Origin: Phycomyces nitens | Lineage: Eukaryota > Mucoromycota > Mucoromycetes > Mucorales > Phycomycetaceae | DNA: 64,000 nucleotides | Assembly: GCA_022702545.1 (NCBI GenBank) | Contig: JAHRBC010000006.1 | Coordinates: forward strand, 806,001-870,000 | Direction: 5' to 3' | Shown: in pieces, positions 1 to 10,899 of the stretch | Position numbering within the stretch: the stretch's first letter is position 1 | Layout: each line of letters begins with the position of its first letter | Notes under the pieces: generated by a model | Database searches by the model: none | The model's input: the letters and a program-made list of their open reading frames with translations, nothing else | What the model was told of the DNA's origin: nothing | Program-made: the position numbers and the translations under genes

Positions 1-1495
1 CTTGTCTGTGGCTGAAAGGAAGCAAATCCTACCAAAATGACCTTTTACGCACAATTTAGCACACAAATCGTCTCTTGATCAACCAATACTTTACACCTTC
101 ATTTCGCTCGGCCTCTCTCAGTCTGGCCTCAACAGCCGCTTGTTCTCGTCGTTCTTTTTGTCGTTTTTCTTCTTCCAATGCACGAACTCTAGCTTCTTCC
201 TCTGCACGTCTCTTGTCTTCCTCAATTTTAGCCCGCACCTTGGCTTCCTCGGCTGCTCGCTGTCGGGCTTCTTCAGCTGCGCGTTGGCGGGCTTCTTCAG
301 CCTGTTGTGCAAGGTGGCGTTCGCGTTCTAGCTTCTCGGCCAGACGACGTTGCTCCACTTCGGCAATACGTCTCTTGCGCTCATTTTCCCGTTCACGTTC
401 CAAGGCCAACTCCTCCAGCCGCTTCTTTTCTTCAATCTCTAGCAATCTTCTGCGCTCACTCTCGAGACGCGCAGTTTCTTTTTCCTTTGCAGCAAATGTT
501 TCTCGGGCATCGATAAATATATCATCATTGTCCTCAGGAGCCTTGTAAGGTACAGGGGGTACTGCAGCCGCAGGATAGGCAGAAGAAGAAGCAGAAGAGA
601 GTGAAGAAGAGGAAGAAGCAGATTCTTCTAGTCCGTTTAAGGATTTGGTCATATTAGGGGAGAGGGAGGGTCTTTTACGCACAGAGGGGGGAGCACGACG
701 TGCAGACGTAGAGGAGTCCTGGTCTAGCTTGAGGCGAGTACGGATATTAGCTTCGGTCAGTTCAGATAGAGAGGAAACCGTCATTTGGGCCTGATAGAGC
801 GAGAGAAATGCGGCCACAGATCGGCCATGGACCAGAGCTCGAGCTAGATGAATTGTAGGTACATTAAAAATGTGATGGGGAGAAAAGGACAAGAGACAGA
901 GAAAGAGTTGAAAAGGGGTTGAAAAGGAGTGCACGTCTGTAGGATTATAAATATGTGTGTATTACCTCGACGGACACCACTAAACAGATGGTTAAAGACG
1001 AATATTTTTTATATTGAATTGGCTTACTTGACTTGATCTGAAATCCAGGTAATCAATATACACTTGTTTTCGACTCGAAGGAACCCATAGAATATTTCAT
1101 TTTTCAAGTGGCTCCGAAGCTCTCTAAAGCAACATATTCAAAACAAGGGTACATTGGTCAGTGCTTTGAGTTTTGTCTTCCCCCTCCCCCTCCCCTTCCC
1201 TCTGCCCTTTCCCCTTCCCCCCCTCCCTTTTTATGTGTATATAGATGTTTTTTATTACTAAATTTGTAGCCATATAAAGACATACTCTAGACCTTTGGTG
1301 CCGTTTGCTACAAGCGAAAGAACGTCTCGAGTATCATTATATCCTAACAAGAACCTAAAGACAGACGGGTGGACGATTATTATTCATAATCTTGACAGCT
1401 TTAATAATAATATTAGTTGGTCACCAGTTGGTCGGGTGTCCTTCAATGACAGCTTCATAGGCAATGGCGATGTTGGGATCAGACAAGTCGCACAT
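1..1495 (-). CDS. ABP1: Abp1/drebrin-like actin-binding protein (5' part, runs off left edge)
   Basis: Spliced from exons 1495-1425, 1354-1286, 1123-1028, 979-966, 843-97 and 11-1 (continuing off the window). All introns are GT-AG and the frame is kept throughout. The protein starts MCDLSDPNIAIAYEAV and forms an ADF-H/coactosin fold (residues 1 to about 135) with the typical PTNWFLLGY, YGFLRV and ILITWISDQ strands. A Ser-rich linker and a long charged Glu/Arg/Lys coiled coil (about 215-330) follow. In this family the ADF-H domain binds F-actin at cortical and endocytic patches, and one or more C-terminal SH3 domains recruit partners; any SH3 part would lie beyond the left edge. Exon 4 is only 14 nt. 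The last intron (96-12) is inferred from splice signals alone. The upstream DNA (1560-1640 on the + strand) is purine-rich, so CT-rich on the gene strand. A stand-alone coactosin is ruled out by the attached coiled coil. Confidence 0.85.
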
Positions 1496-3764
1496 TGTGA
1501 TTGACTTTGGAGATTACTGTAAGAATGATATTTATAAATGTTGAAACTATCAATATATAGACATATATACTATGTTATAAATATACTCGAGACAGAAAAG
1601 AAAAGAGAGAAAGAAGAGGAGAAGAAGAAGAAGAAAAAGTAATAAGACAAGTTCTCGTACAAACTACCCCTTTCCCATTACTAGCAACCCCTCTTTTCCT
1701 CCTCCCCCCTTTATTATTAGTTTGATATTACTTGCGCTTAGACTTTCTCTTTATTGTATTTGGCCTGTTTTCTAAAACACATTTATTTATTGACTTTATG
1801 CGACCATGGCAACGAATTCCCACACACCAAAAAACAAAAAACAAAAAAAAGGATATCTGGGTGCAACTTTATGTATGGGGCAAAAGTTAACTGTATATAC
1901 TTTTGCACCGTGTTTTCAATAAAGCACTAGGGATCTTGAATATCTTGTATGGCTCTCGCAAGACATCGATTAATCCAGTTCAATGTTGCAAAACCTGTCA
2001 TGTAGGTTTTATTGTCAAGAAAAGGTACAAAATATGTGGTTACAAGAATTAAATAAATGAATAAATATAAAACTTGTTTTTAGTACAAGTAGCAAATATT
2101 TGTTCTTGTACAATTTTTAATATCCTGCGAATAAATAAATCTTGCTAAATCACATTTGTTGCAATTTGTTCAAACAAACCAGTGTTATTACATGTGAATA
2201 TTAACCACACATTGGTGGCGTAAACCATTTGATTACTTTTTCTTGAAAACCATAAAGATATATATTCCACAGCATATTCTATCCTCAAGAATTCTTGTGC
2301 TACTTTCTAAAATCGCTTCAATGGCCATCAAGACGCTTGCCACCATATTTTGCTGGTTTGCCCAACCAAAGAATATACCGATTTTTTTTTTCAGCAAGTT
2401 TTAGACAATCAATATATGATTACATACAGTGTTCCTAACAAACAATCTTTTTTTATATATATATTAGAAATATGCCTATTTCTCGAGTTGACCCAAAGCT
2501 TTTTTTTGTCATTTTGCTTTTTACGCAAAAAAACACTGTTATTATGATGACTAACAACGCCAATAAAAGGTGTATATAGCAAGCTCTTTAAAAGATCAGG
2601 AAGATACCTGATATGCTTTTGACTGCATTGCCAATGCGTCCAGGAACAGATACTTCCAACACAAACCAAGCGTAGTTGTTACTCGCACAATAGTAACAAA
2701 ATTATAATCACTACCAAGAAAGTCTATCAAGTTGAATGTATGTCTGTCAATTGAAAAGTCATGCCAATTAGTTTATTTTATTTTATTTAGATCAAACTCG
2801 CCAAGAAATATACAATTTACCAGAATATTTAGTGTGCTCTTCTCTCGCAGTTCTTGGTTGTACGAATCTCCAATACTTTTGCTAAACTGCTTCTTTCAAC
2901 AACAAAAAGGCTCCATTCAGCTCACAAGTTTATCCATAATCCTGGGTGTATCTTTAAGATTATCAGATTGTCTCAATACATGCACAGTCAATTTAACAGC
3001 AGTAACAAAGGGGGTATAATCAATAAGCTGGCCATAGTCGTTATATATATATATTACAGCAAAGTGATACCAGAGCACACATTATATGCTGCAATCCATA
3101 TCTGGGGCTATCTGAATACAAGTTTCCAATTGTTTTGCTACACCCGATGCACTATTAAAAACATCAATTCTGATCAATAATAAATATTTATAGAAATACC
3201 CATATTCACATGAATAATATTTACATACTCATATGTCATTGCAAAGTATTAAATGATAGAAAAGAAAATACCTGAAAAGAAACACGGCCTCTATTTAGAT
3301 CTTTCAAATATCAACCACCACACAGTCTATAGCGGTGACATATATATGGCCTGTAGTTTCTAAAAATACACCCATAGAAATTGATTTTGATTGGATGCAA
3401 TATTTTTTGCTTGTTTAAAGCACTAGACTATAGATTCACAAATACGCTATAAAGTGTGTGAATTACAAGTGCATGTATACAAATATTCTTATTAATATTT
3501 ATTGCTGTTATTATTTCTTAATAATAAATTGTATATGCTAATGGGGAGGAGGAGGAGGAGACTTGTGGGCACCATCAAAAGGAATAGGCTTATCCAGAGA
3601 TCAAGCACAGTCATTTCAAAAAAGTAAAAGTCGCTGATATTGGATGAAGTTTGTTTATTTTTAGTTGCCGCTTAAGAATTATCCAATAAAAAAAAGGGGG
3701 ACGATTTTTTTATTCTCTTTTCCTGCTTACATTTTGCAGACATTATCCAGAATATACAATTTAT
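1496..3764. other. Intergenic region, no gene supported
   Basis: AT-rich DNA upstream of the Abp1 gene. It holds a polypurine stretch (1590-1640), several poly-A/T runs and an AGG microsatellite (3546-3560). Short coding-like fragments on the minus strand between 2160 and 3010 are broken by many stops and could be an old transposon or pseudogene. No family motif was recognised there. Confidence 0.5.
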
Positions 3765-4649
3765 TTATGAAGCTGGACAAGGGCATATTTTTGATGAATA
3801 AACAAAATGGGCATTAATCCTGTAATGCACATACAGTGGATAAATGGAAATAATGAAGAAGAGTACGTGAATATTGTACATTGGCTGACATGGACGTGTC
3901 AAGGCTAGTTGGCTAGATGCCCGACAGAGATAGTAAGTCGATGGCTGGTGAAAATGGGATCGAAGTTGTCGCGCTTGTCCAATCAAGTAAAAAGACTCTA
4001 GCGATCTCGCGTCTTTGTCGATTGCGAGCTTCTGTGCCTTTTTCCAGCTTTCATTGTCGATGTAAATCTTTGTTGTCTGTGGTGATGTAACAAAAGAAAA
4101 TGATGACGGACCAACATCAGGATCTCTTTCACAATCCAAACGCACACTTGATGTGACAAGAGCAGAACAAGATTGTGTGCCAATGATAAGCTTCCGACCA
4201 TCTCGTGTGTTCTTGACGCACGACCAGACGTTTGGGTAGGATGATGATGAAGGAGGAAGGGTCGAATCTTCGGGAGTGGATACTTCACGATGAATATCGA
4301 CGTTTTTTGTGTGGCCATACACTTCAATGGTATTCAACAAGATTGCTTCACCGTTTATCGTATTCAACAAGATCGCACCAGCCAAGACCTGTGCACAGGC
4401 GAATTTGATTTGCGGCACATGCATCCAATCCTTATTCAATAAAAGAGATACATCGTCATTTAAGCTGAAATGCTGTAGTTTCATGAGCATCTTTCGGTAA
4501 GGAGAACGATGGATAAGCGGCGCCAAATTCGGGCACACAATGGTGTCTATGGTATTATTGTCGATCTTTCTTTTTTCTGGCAATATTGATTTGCATTCAA
4601 AACTTTCGCCAATCATATTTTTTAAGCTGGAGCGATGACAAGAGAGCAT
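3765..4649 (-). CDS. Hypothetical protein (uncertain gene)
   Basis: An open frame of about 294 codons from the first ATG at 4649. I do not recognise the family. The middle part contains a tandem duplication of AILLNTI, encoded by a near-perfect repeat around 4327-4375, and the C-terminus is hydrophobic. On the same strand, coding-like sequence continues upstream in two other frames (4673-4933 and about 4600-4720). The ORF may therefore be the last exon of a longer gene or a decayed copy. No signal peptide or catalytic motif was seen. Confidence 0.3.
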   Translation of the reverse strand: MLSCHRSSLKNMIGESFECKSILPEKRKIDNNTIDTIVCPNLAPLIHRSPYRKMLMKLQHFSLNDDVSLLLNKDWMHVPQIKFACAQVLAGAILLNTINGEAILLNTIEVYGHTKNVDIHREVSTPEDSTLPPSSSSYPNVWSCVKNTRDGRKLIIGTQSCSALVTSSVRLDCERDPDVGPSSFSFVTSPQTTKIYIDNESWKKAQKLAIDKDARSLESFYLIGQARQLRSHFHQPSTYYLCRASSQLALTRPCQPMYNIHVLFFIISIYPLYVHYRINAHFVYSSKICPCPAS

Positions 4650-5269
4650 TGCGTAATTCAATGGCCACGTCGTTACGATTGGAACAAGTTGGAGCAAAGG
4701 GTTCCCAACCCCAATTTATCGATTATCCACGCGTTTTTATCGATTTCGTCCTGAGGTCTCTTTATAGATTGACAGGCATGAACAATCGCTTGTGAATAAC
4801 TGCGTGTTGGGACGTTTTTGTCAGTTATTGAACGCGTATTCTTCATTTTTGAAAGTGTAGGCACTGTCAAAAAGTCCAAATCCACCTTGTCCTCTTTGCT
4901 GTCAGAACTGATATATATATATATATATACCACTATGGCGAGAGGAGTGGTAGCTGTGAACGAAACGGTAAGATAACTACCGTTTGTTCTGATTCTAGAC
5001 TGCTTCTTTTCTACAGATTGTGGTTAAATGTCATTGATGCTAATTCATAAAAGTCGCATTGAATCTATTTTCCTCTAGCAATGAGACAGTTGTAGTACCA
5101 TAAAAAGGGCTTATAGGTTTTTTAAGCAACCTTGTTCATCGAAATGAGCGTTTTATTTGGTGATGAAGATGTTAAGCATTCTTGAGAAAAATAATAATTT
5201 TTATCCTGTGTGAAAGAAACAGTAGTTATGCTACCGTTTTTTGAAACCGAGTTTTTATCGCTCTTGATT

Positions 5270-5750
5270 TCTCCAGAGACCGATTTTTTAATAGAAAGTC
5301 TGTAACCTTTCTTTACTGAGACACTTGTGGAAACATTTAGCAGAGTAATTAAAGCCTTGGAAGCCACTCACACATATAAACTATCTACATGCTTCACTAA
5401 GCCTAGTCATTAGTGATTTATTTTTCCAAAAAAATCTCGTTTCGCTTCACTTTACTCTTGACACCTAAAACTGCTCAATAGATACTGGTTTCGCTTTCGT
5501 CATAGGCACAGAAACAACTGCAGGAGTTCCCTTTTCTGACCAAGCCATATCGTTTCAAATTGACTTGGAGGGCTGATTCGTCAAGAAGCAATTCAGTTAC
5601 TACACTAAAAGGATTCCCATCAATCAATATAATTTAAAAACAAATCGCTTGATTTTCCAAGAATACGACGCCGACTTGATTTCTCTTCAAAGAGAGGGTC
5701 CTCTTTCTTACCGTTTGACCCGTCTCGCAGCAAAAGTATTTAGGCGTTTC
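5270..5750 (-). pseudogene. Tc1/IS630-type DDE transposase relic
   Basis: Three minus-strand pieces in different frames line up with the order expected for a Tc1/IS630 (DDE_3) transposase. About 5640-5480 reads LLDESALQVNLKRY then MAWSEKGTPAVVSVP, resembling the IDE...LKR..WS.KGTPA region around the second catalytic Asp. About 5485-5385 reads IEQF, VKSKVKRNEIFLEK and SLMTRLSEACR, resembling the PIEQFWS.VK.K.KR region after the last catalytic residue. About 5360-5280 reads SGFQGFNYSAKCFHKCL, resembling the C-terminus. The stretch between the first two pieces, which should hold the next catalytic Asp, is deleted. Frameshifts and stops are frequent, so this is a dead, internally deleted copy. 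An 81-codon ORF at 5122-5367 is an out-of-frame shadow. Confidence 0.7.
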
Positions 5751-5769
5751 TATTTTATCCCTGTTCCCT

Positions 5770-6174
5770 TTTTTTTAAAAAGCTTAAAATTTTGTGAATG
5801 GGAAATTTTCAAGATACCTCCCTCTTGATAAAATGTTAAAAAGATCTTGAAACAAACAAATAATATTATTTTATACATGAAAAATGTGTAAAAAGATTGG
5901 TAGGGTAAGCATTTACAACAACAAAAAAAGGGGAAATAAGGAATTTGAAGAAGAAGAAGAAAAGAGGTGTGAAGAGGGAATTATGTAAATGATAAAAAAT
6001 GGTGTGGATATTGAGGGTGGGGGGAATCTTGATAATAATAATAATAATAAAAATATAGAAATATATGGGCCTTGTACCCAAAGGAAAATCCAATCAATAA
6101 ATAAAGCAGAAATAATAAAATAAAAATAATAAAAATAAAAATAATAATAAAAATGTCCTTTGTTTTTTTGGGAT
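5770..6174. other. AT-rich intergenic region 3' of the CLIP-170 gene
   Basis: Holds poly-A/T runs and TAA/AAT-type microsatellites (6030-6150) just past the stop codon of the CLIP-170 gene. It probably includes that gene's 3' UTR and polyadenylation signals. No other gene is visible. Confidence 0.5.
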
Positions 6175-9100
6175 TTAGAACGTCTCGTTCTGGTTAGGAC
6201 AGTGGTCAGTGTCATGAAGGCCGTGTTCATCGCAGTTTTCGCAATACTATCAAAGCTAAGAGTGTTTAATAAAAATGCCATTCCAGAGCATTATTTTATG
6301 CTTACCAGTTGCTTGCTGGAAGTGGTCTTTACGGCTTCAGGGACAACAGCCTTGCAGCCCATGAGATCATGGCCGGCTACTTCACATATCTCACAATACA
6401 ACCCACTGGTGGTGTCGATACTGCTATTGCGCAAATGTGATGCCTTTGGTTCTGTGAGAGACAAAGGTCGTTGCTGCTGTTGCTGCTGGTCTCTTTCCCG
6501 AAGTAATCGCTTGACTTGATCTTTAATATCACTCAATTCATCACGTAGACGACTGGTCTGTTTGCGTTCATGCTCCAATACTTCTTCTAGATCTGCCTCC
6601 TTGAATATCTTGGACTCAATTAAGCTTTCAAGTTCGGAAATGTCTCTGTGCAATGCAGCCGTGTTGCGATCATGTTCTTTGCGCTGAGCTTCTTGCACCT
6701 GAGCCAGCTCGGCCGTATGGGCAGCCTGTTGACGATCCAGTTGTCGCTTGGACTCAAGCAACTGAGTCTGGAGCTTCCTTACTTTCTCCTCACCATCATT
6801 CTCACCAGAACCATCCTCAGGCTGACTAAAGATTGCACTCTCTGCATGGAGCTTCTCGACCTCTTCCATCAACTTTAAGCACTCATTCTCTACTTGCTTG
6901 TGGGCCTCGGAAATCTTATCGCATTCTGATGCAAGTCGTGCATTCTCAATCTTCAATTTATCAGCCTGCTTCTTCCACTCCTCTCCATCTCCCCGAGCTT
7001 CCTTTTGCTTGGCTGCGTGTTCAGCTTCCTCTTTTTGCTTGGCCAGCATTCCATTCTGGGCCTCGAGGCGCTCAATCTCACTGCGGAGGGTATCCATGTC
7101 CTTGGCATGCTGCTGACGCTCCTTGAGCATTGCCTCTGTGTCTACAGGCCCCTGTCTGAGCTCTGCCAGACTAGCTTCGGTGCGCTGCAACATGGCTTGA
7201 GCAGATGCAAGATCACGTTCAGTCTTTTCCTTTGCTTCCGTCAACCGTCTGAGCTCTCCTTCGGTCTTCTTTTGGCTTTCGACAGAGGTTCTAATATCTT
7301 CGAGGTACTTGTTGCGTGCAACCAATTGAGCATCATAGTCTGCCTGGAGACGCCCAACCTGATCTTCCAATTTAGCCTTTTCCTTGGCAATCTTCTCGGC
7401 CTCCTTGATCTGCTCACGGAGACCCTCGGTTTCCTGCTTAAGACCGGCCTGAGAGTCACGTTCACGCGAGAGTTGGTCCAAGCTAAGCGCCAACTGGTCT
7501 TCCAGACGACGACGTTCCGAGTCCCAGACATCCTTGATGGTTTCAACCTGCTCGGCAGGGTTAGAGCTACTGTTGACCAGCTGCTCAATCTCCTGCTTGA
7601 GTTTGGTAATTGTGGTCTGCATGTCTTTGCGCTGGGAAGCCTCGTCTTCACGGCCAGTGTTATGCTCTTTCTTGAGTTCTTCAATGGTGGTCTCGTATGC
7701 CTCAATGGCATCCAGACCAGCCTTGCGCAGATCTTCACGCTCAGCCTCAAGGTCTGAAACCTTGCGCCGTTCGTCCGTCAGACTAGCATTGATGGCCTCC
7801 ATATCGACCTTGTGCAACTCGACCGAACTCTCGTATAATTCGATGCTTTCCATACAAGTCTTTTTCAGTTCGTCGACCGAGGTCTCCAAGCCTTCGATTC
7901 GCTTGCGGTAATCGTCGACAGCCAGGTTTTCCTTGGCGAGGTTGTCACGGGCAAGACCGAGGTCGCGCTTGATCTTGTCAAACTGCTCCTTGGTTGCACA
8001 GTCCTGGTGTTCCAGCAGTTTCTTCTCCAGCTCATCTGCTTCTTCGCGATACCGCTCCTTCTCTCTTTGGTGACGGTCAGTATCGGCCTTGACACGCCGG
8101 ACCTCGCGCTCCTTTTCTTCAATCATGTTGCGGTGGATCTCGACCTGTTCGGAAAGCTTGCCGAGGAACAAGTCCTTTGCACGCATGGCGTCCATCAAGG
8201 AACCCATCTTCTCATGGACTTCTTCCATCTCGACCTCCATCTGGGTCTGTCTCTCTCGCAGCTCTTCGGGGTCTTGGGAATAGAAGCTGGTTGTGGTGTT
8301 GGCGGTGCGGGAGGCCTGGGAGGCAGCTGCATTGGCCTCTGCGACTGCAACTTGCTGCTCCAGCTCATGGACTCTGTGTTCCATCTGGTGGGTCTGGCGC
8401 TTGGACTCGCTCAACTGCTCGGCCAGACGATCTCGTTCCTGGACAAGTTCAGATTGCTCTTTCTCCAAAGCGGTAATGCGAGTCTCTAAGCCGGATCGGA
8501 CCTGGTTCCAGTCGGTCGATTTTGTTTCCCAGCCAGCGATGGCAGTGGCGTGTTCGTCGCGGATCTCCTGGACGACAGCCTTGTGGCCCTCGAGAGTAAA
8601 GTAGCTCTCGTCCTCGCCGTCCTTTTTGCGGAGAAGAAGAGAACGCTCGAGGATCTGCTGGGCAGTTTTGTTCTGGGCATTCTCGAGCTTGAGGAACTTG
8701 TTTTCGGCCTCGAGAACCTCGACGCGGAGTTGGAGCCGTTGAAGTTGAATGACGGTCTCATCGGGAGCCTGCTGGATAGCTTCCCCGAGCACTCTCTCTA
8801 GACGAGCGTGTGCAGACTCTGTTTCGACGGTGGGGTCTGTAGATTTAGAAAGGGCGAGGTTGGCAGGAATTGGAGTGTCTGTGAGCATATGCTCTTCTTC
8901 CAGCAGCAGGCCGTCGTGGGTGTCTTCGTCGTCGTGCACACTGGTCGATGTGGGGGTTGTGGCAGGAGAGGGTATCCCAATGGTGCTTCTGCGCTGGGTC
9001 TGGTGCTGCGGCTGCGATTGTGGCTGCTGTGGTGGTGGGGAGACCATTGAATAAGACTTGTTGCGCTGGAGGGGAACTGCTGCCTGGGGAGTACGAGTGG

Positions 9101-9965
9101 GCCGGTGGCTGGACGACTGGGACTGTGTGAGTTGGGTGGCAGTGAGGCCAATGTAGCGAGCAGCGCGCGACCCGGCCGAGATCTGGCTCACAGAAGAGCG
9201 GTGCTGCTGCGGGGACGGAGGCGAGAGAGATCGCACGGAATCCGAGTCCCGGTCAAGGGGGGCGACCTTTGAGGCCAGGACAAAGAGACCGGTGTTGGGA
9301 GGGCACTGGAAGTAGCGGGCCCTGTTGAAAGTATAGATGATTATGATGACATGTTTATAAATAAATACATATATATATATATGAGAGATAGAGATATATA
9401 GAATGGAAAACAAATATAAACAAATAATAATAATAATAATAATAATAACTAGCAAATATTCTTACCCGCCTACAGATCCGTCGTTCTTTCCGGTGCCGAC
9501 GATGTCGAGTTGAATACCAGCCCAGAGGCCTTCCTTGAAATGGGCCGTGCCCAGGAACTTGAGGGTACCGACTATGCTCATTGAATCAACCGCCACTCTG
9601 TCTCCTACTCTGAACCCAGCTGGGGTTGGGCTTTCACAAACAGGTCTAACGGAAAGTGGACGGCGGGTATTTGGCTTGGGTGATGTTAGAGAGGATCGCG
9701 GAGAGGTCATTGCGGTTAGGACTGATCCTACAGAGGACATTGAGTACCGTGAAAGAGATGGGGAGTCGCTGTCCTCTTGAGAGGCATAGGACGAGAGTGA
9801 TGCACGTGAGATAGAGGGCGTTCTGGTGGATCGAGTTGGCTTGACTGTAGGAGGGTGTTCGGCCTGCTTCTTTTTTCTAAAGTCCATAGACGGTTGTCGG
9901 GCTAGTTTTGATTTCGGAGGAGGGATGCCTGATGAGACTGGCATCGCACTTGGCAATCGTGACAT
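6175..9965 (-). CDS. CLIP-170-family microtubule plus-end tracking protein
   Basis: Three exons: 9965-9466, 9321-6306 and 6246-6175, giving 1195 aa. The Ser/Pro/basic N-terminus includes an SGIP sequence that fits the SxIP type of EB1-binding motif. One CAP-Gly domain (about 116-195) is split by intron 1 and carries the GKNDGSVGG groove motif. A coiled coil of over 800 residues follows. The C-terminus has two CLIP-type zinc knuckles: CEICEVAGHDLMGC (about 1143-1156) and CENCDEHGLHDTDHC (about 1174-1188), the second encoded by a 24-codon last exon. In this family the CAP-Gly domain binds EB1 and the tubulin C-terminus, and the knuckles recruit dynactin/LIS1-type partners at growing microtubule ends. 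The knuckles distinguish it from dynactin p150. A CTT-rich tract (complement of 10006-10042) lies upstream of the start. Many antisense ORFs in this coiled-coil gene are shadows. Confidence 0.92.
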
Positions 9966-10890
9966 TTTTGTATATTCTCAAGGCGGCTAATGAGCAAAAG
10001 AAAAAAGAAGAAGAAGAAGAAGAAGAAGAAGAAGAAGAAGAAAAATAAGAAGAGGAGGAAGACGAAGAGGAAGAGGAAGAAAGGGGAAGGAATAAGGGAC
10101 GATGAAAATGCGGGTCATGCGGACACAGTGGAATTTTTATGAATTATAGATTTGATGGCGTCCGATTGGCCTTTTATTTTTATTTTATTTTATTTTCTAG
10201 CTGTGGCTCTAGACTTTTTGTGTCGCAATAAATCTGTGATGGCGTACAGATCTATCCATATATAGTCAAGCGCAAAGCACTTGTCACAGAAACCTCAATT
10301 CTTGGGACAAAATATACGACATTTCACAAATATAGGTTATTTAATTTAAATCTTATTTTAAATAGCGCAAATAATTCATGACAGTGTAATAGACACTTGA
10401 AAAAAAAAAAAAAGCGGCATCGGCTTGGATTTTATTTTTATATATTTTTTATTTTTATTTATTTATTTATTTATTTATTGAATAGCCGAAAACTTCATCA
10501 CGCGTTTCTTACTTCATTTCCTGGGTGTCACCTCAATTGGATGACAAAATTGATCGAGAATATGATTTGATTTTATGAGTAAATTGCATTAATTTGTATT
10601 AATAGGCACTTTCATATACTTTGCAAGTGGTTGTATTTTCATTTATTTAATCATATTATATTTGGTTAAATAGCAATTCTTCAAGGCATGTAGATAAATA
10701 TATATATATTTATATCTTTTATATATATATTTATATATATATAATATTATCAAGGCAGTCACAGACTAAATTCCACAAGTGGTTTTTTGAATTTATTAGT
10801 CCCAGAGCTTTGCCCTGAGGAGTTGGGTCTTCATGTCAAAGTGGAAATTATGGTATTGGTTTCTGTTAAAGAGAAACCAGAAGGGGGAAA
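9966..10890. promoter_or_regulatory. Upstream region of the CLIP-170 gene with AAG repeat
   Basis: A purine-rich AAG/GGA tract (about 10000-10090) on the + strand reads as a CTT-rich stretch just upstream of the CLIP-170 start on the gene strand. CT-rich tracts are seen before several genes here. The rest (10130-10890) is AT-rich with TTTA and TA repeats and no gene. Confidence 0.4.
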
Positions 10891-10899
10891 AAAAGCTTA

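Noticed and set aside
5122..5367. 81-codon minus-strand ORF starting MASKALITLLNVST
   Set aside because: A different frame of the same DNA matches the transposase C-terminus, so this ORF is a chance reading of the relic.
6600..9150. Many ORFs of 60-250 codons antisense or out of frame within the CLIP-170 gene
   Set aside because: They are shadows of the coiled-coil coding sequence; the minus-strand frame with CAP-Gly and zinc knuckles explains the region.
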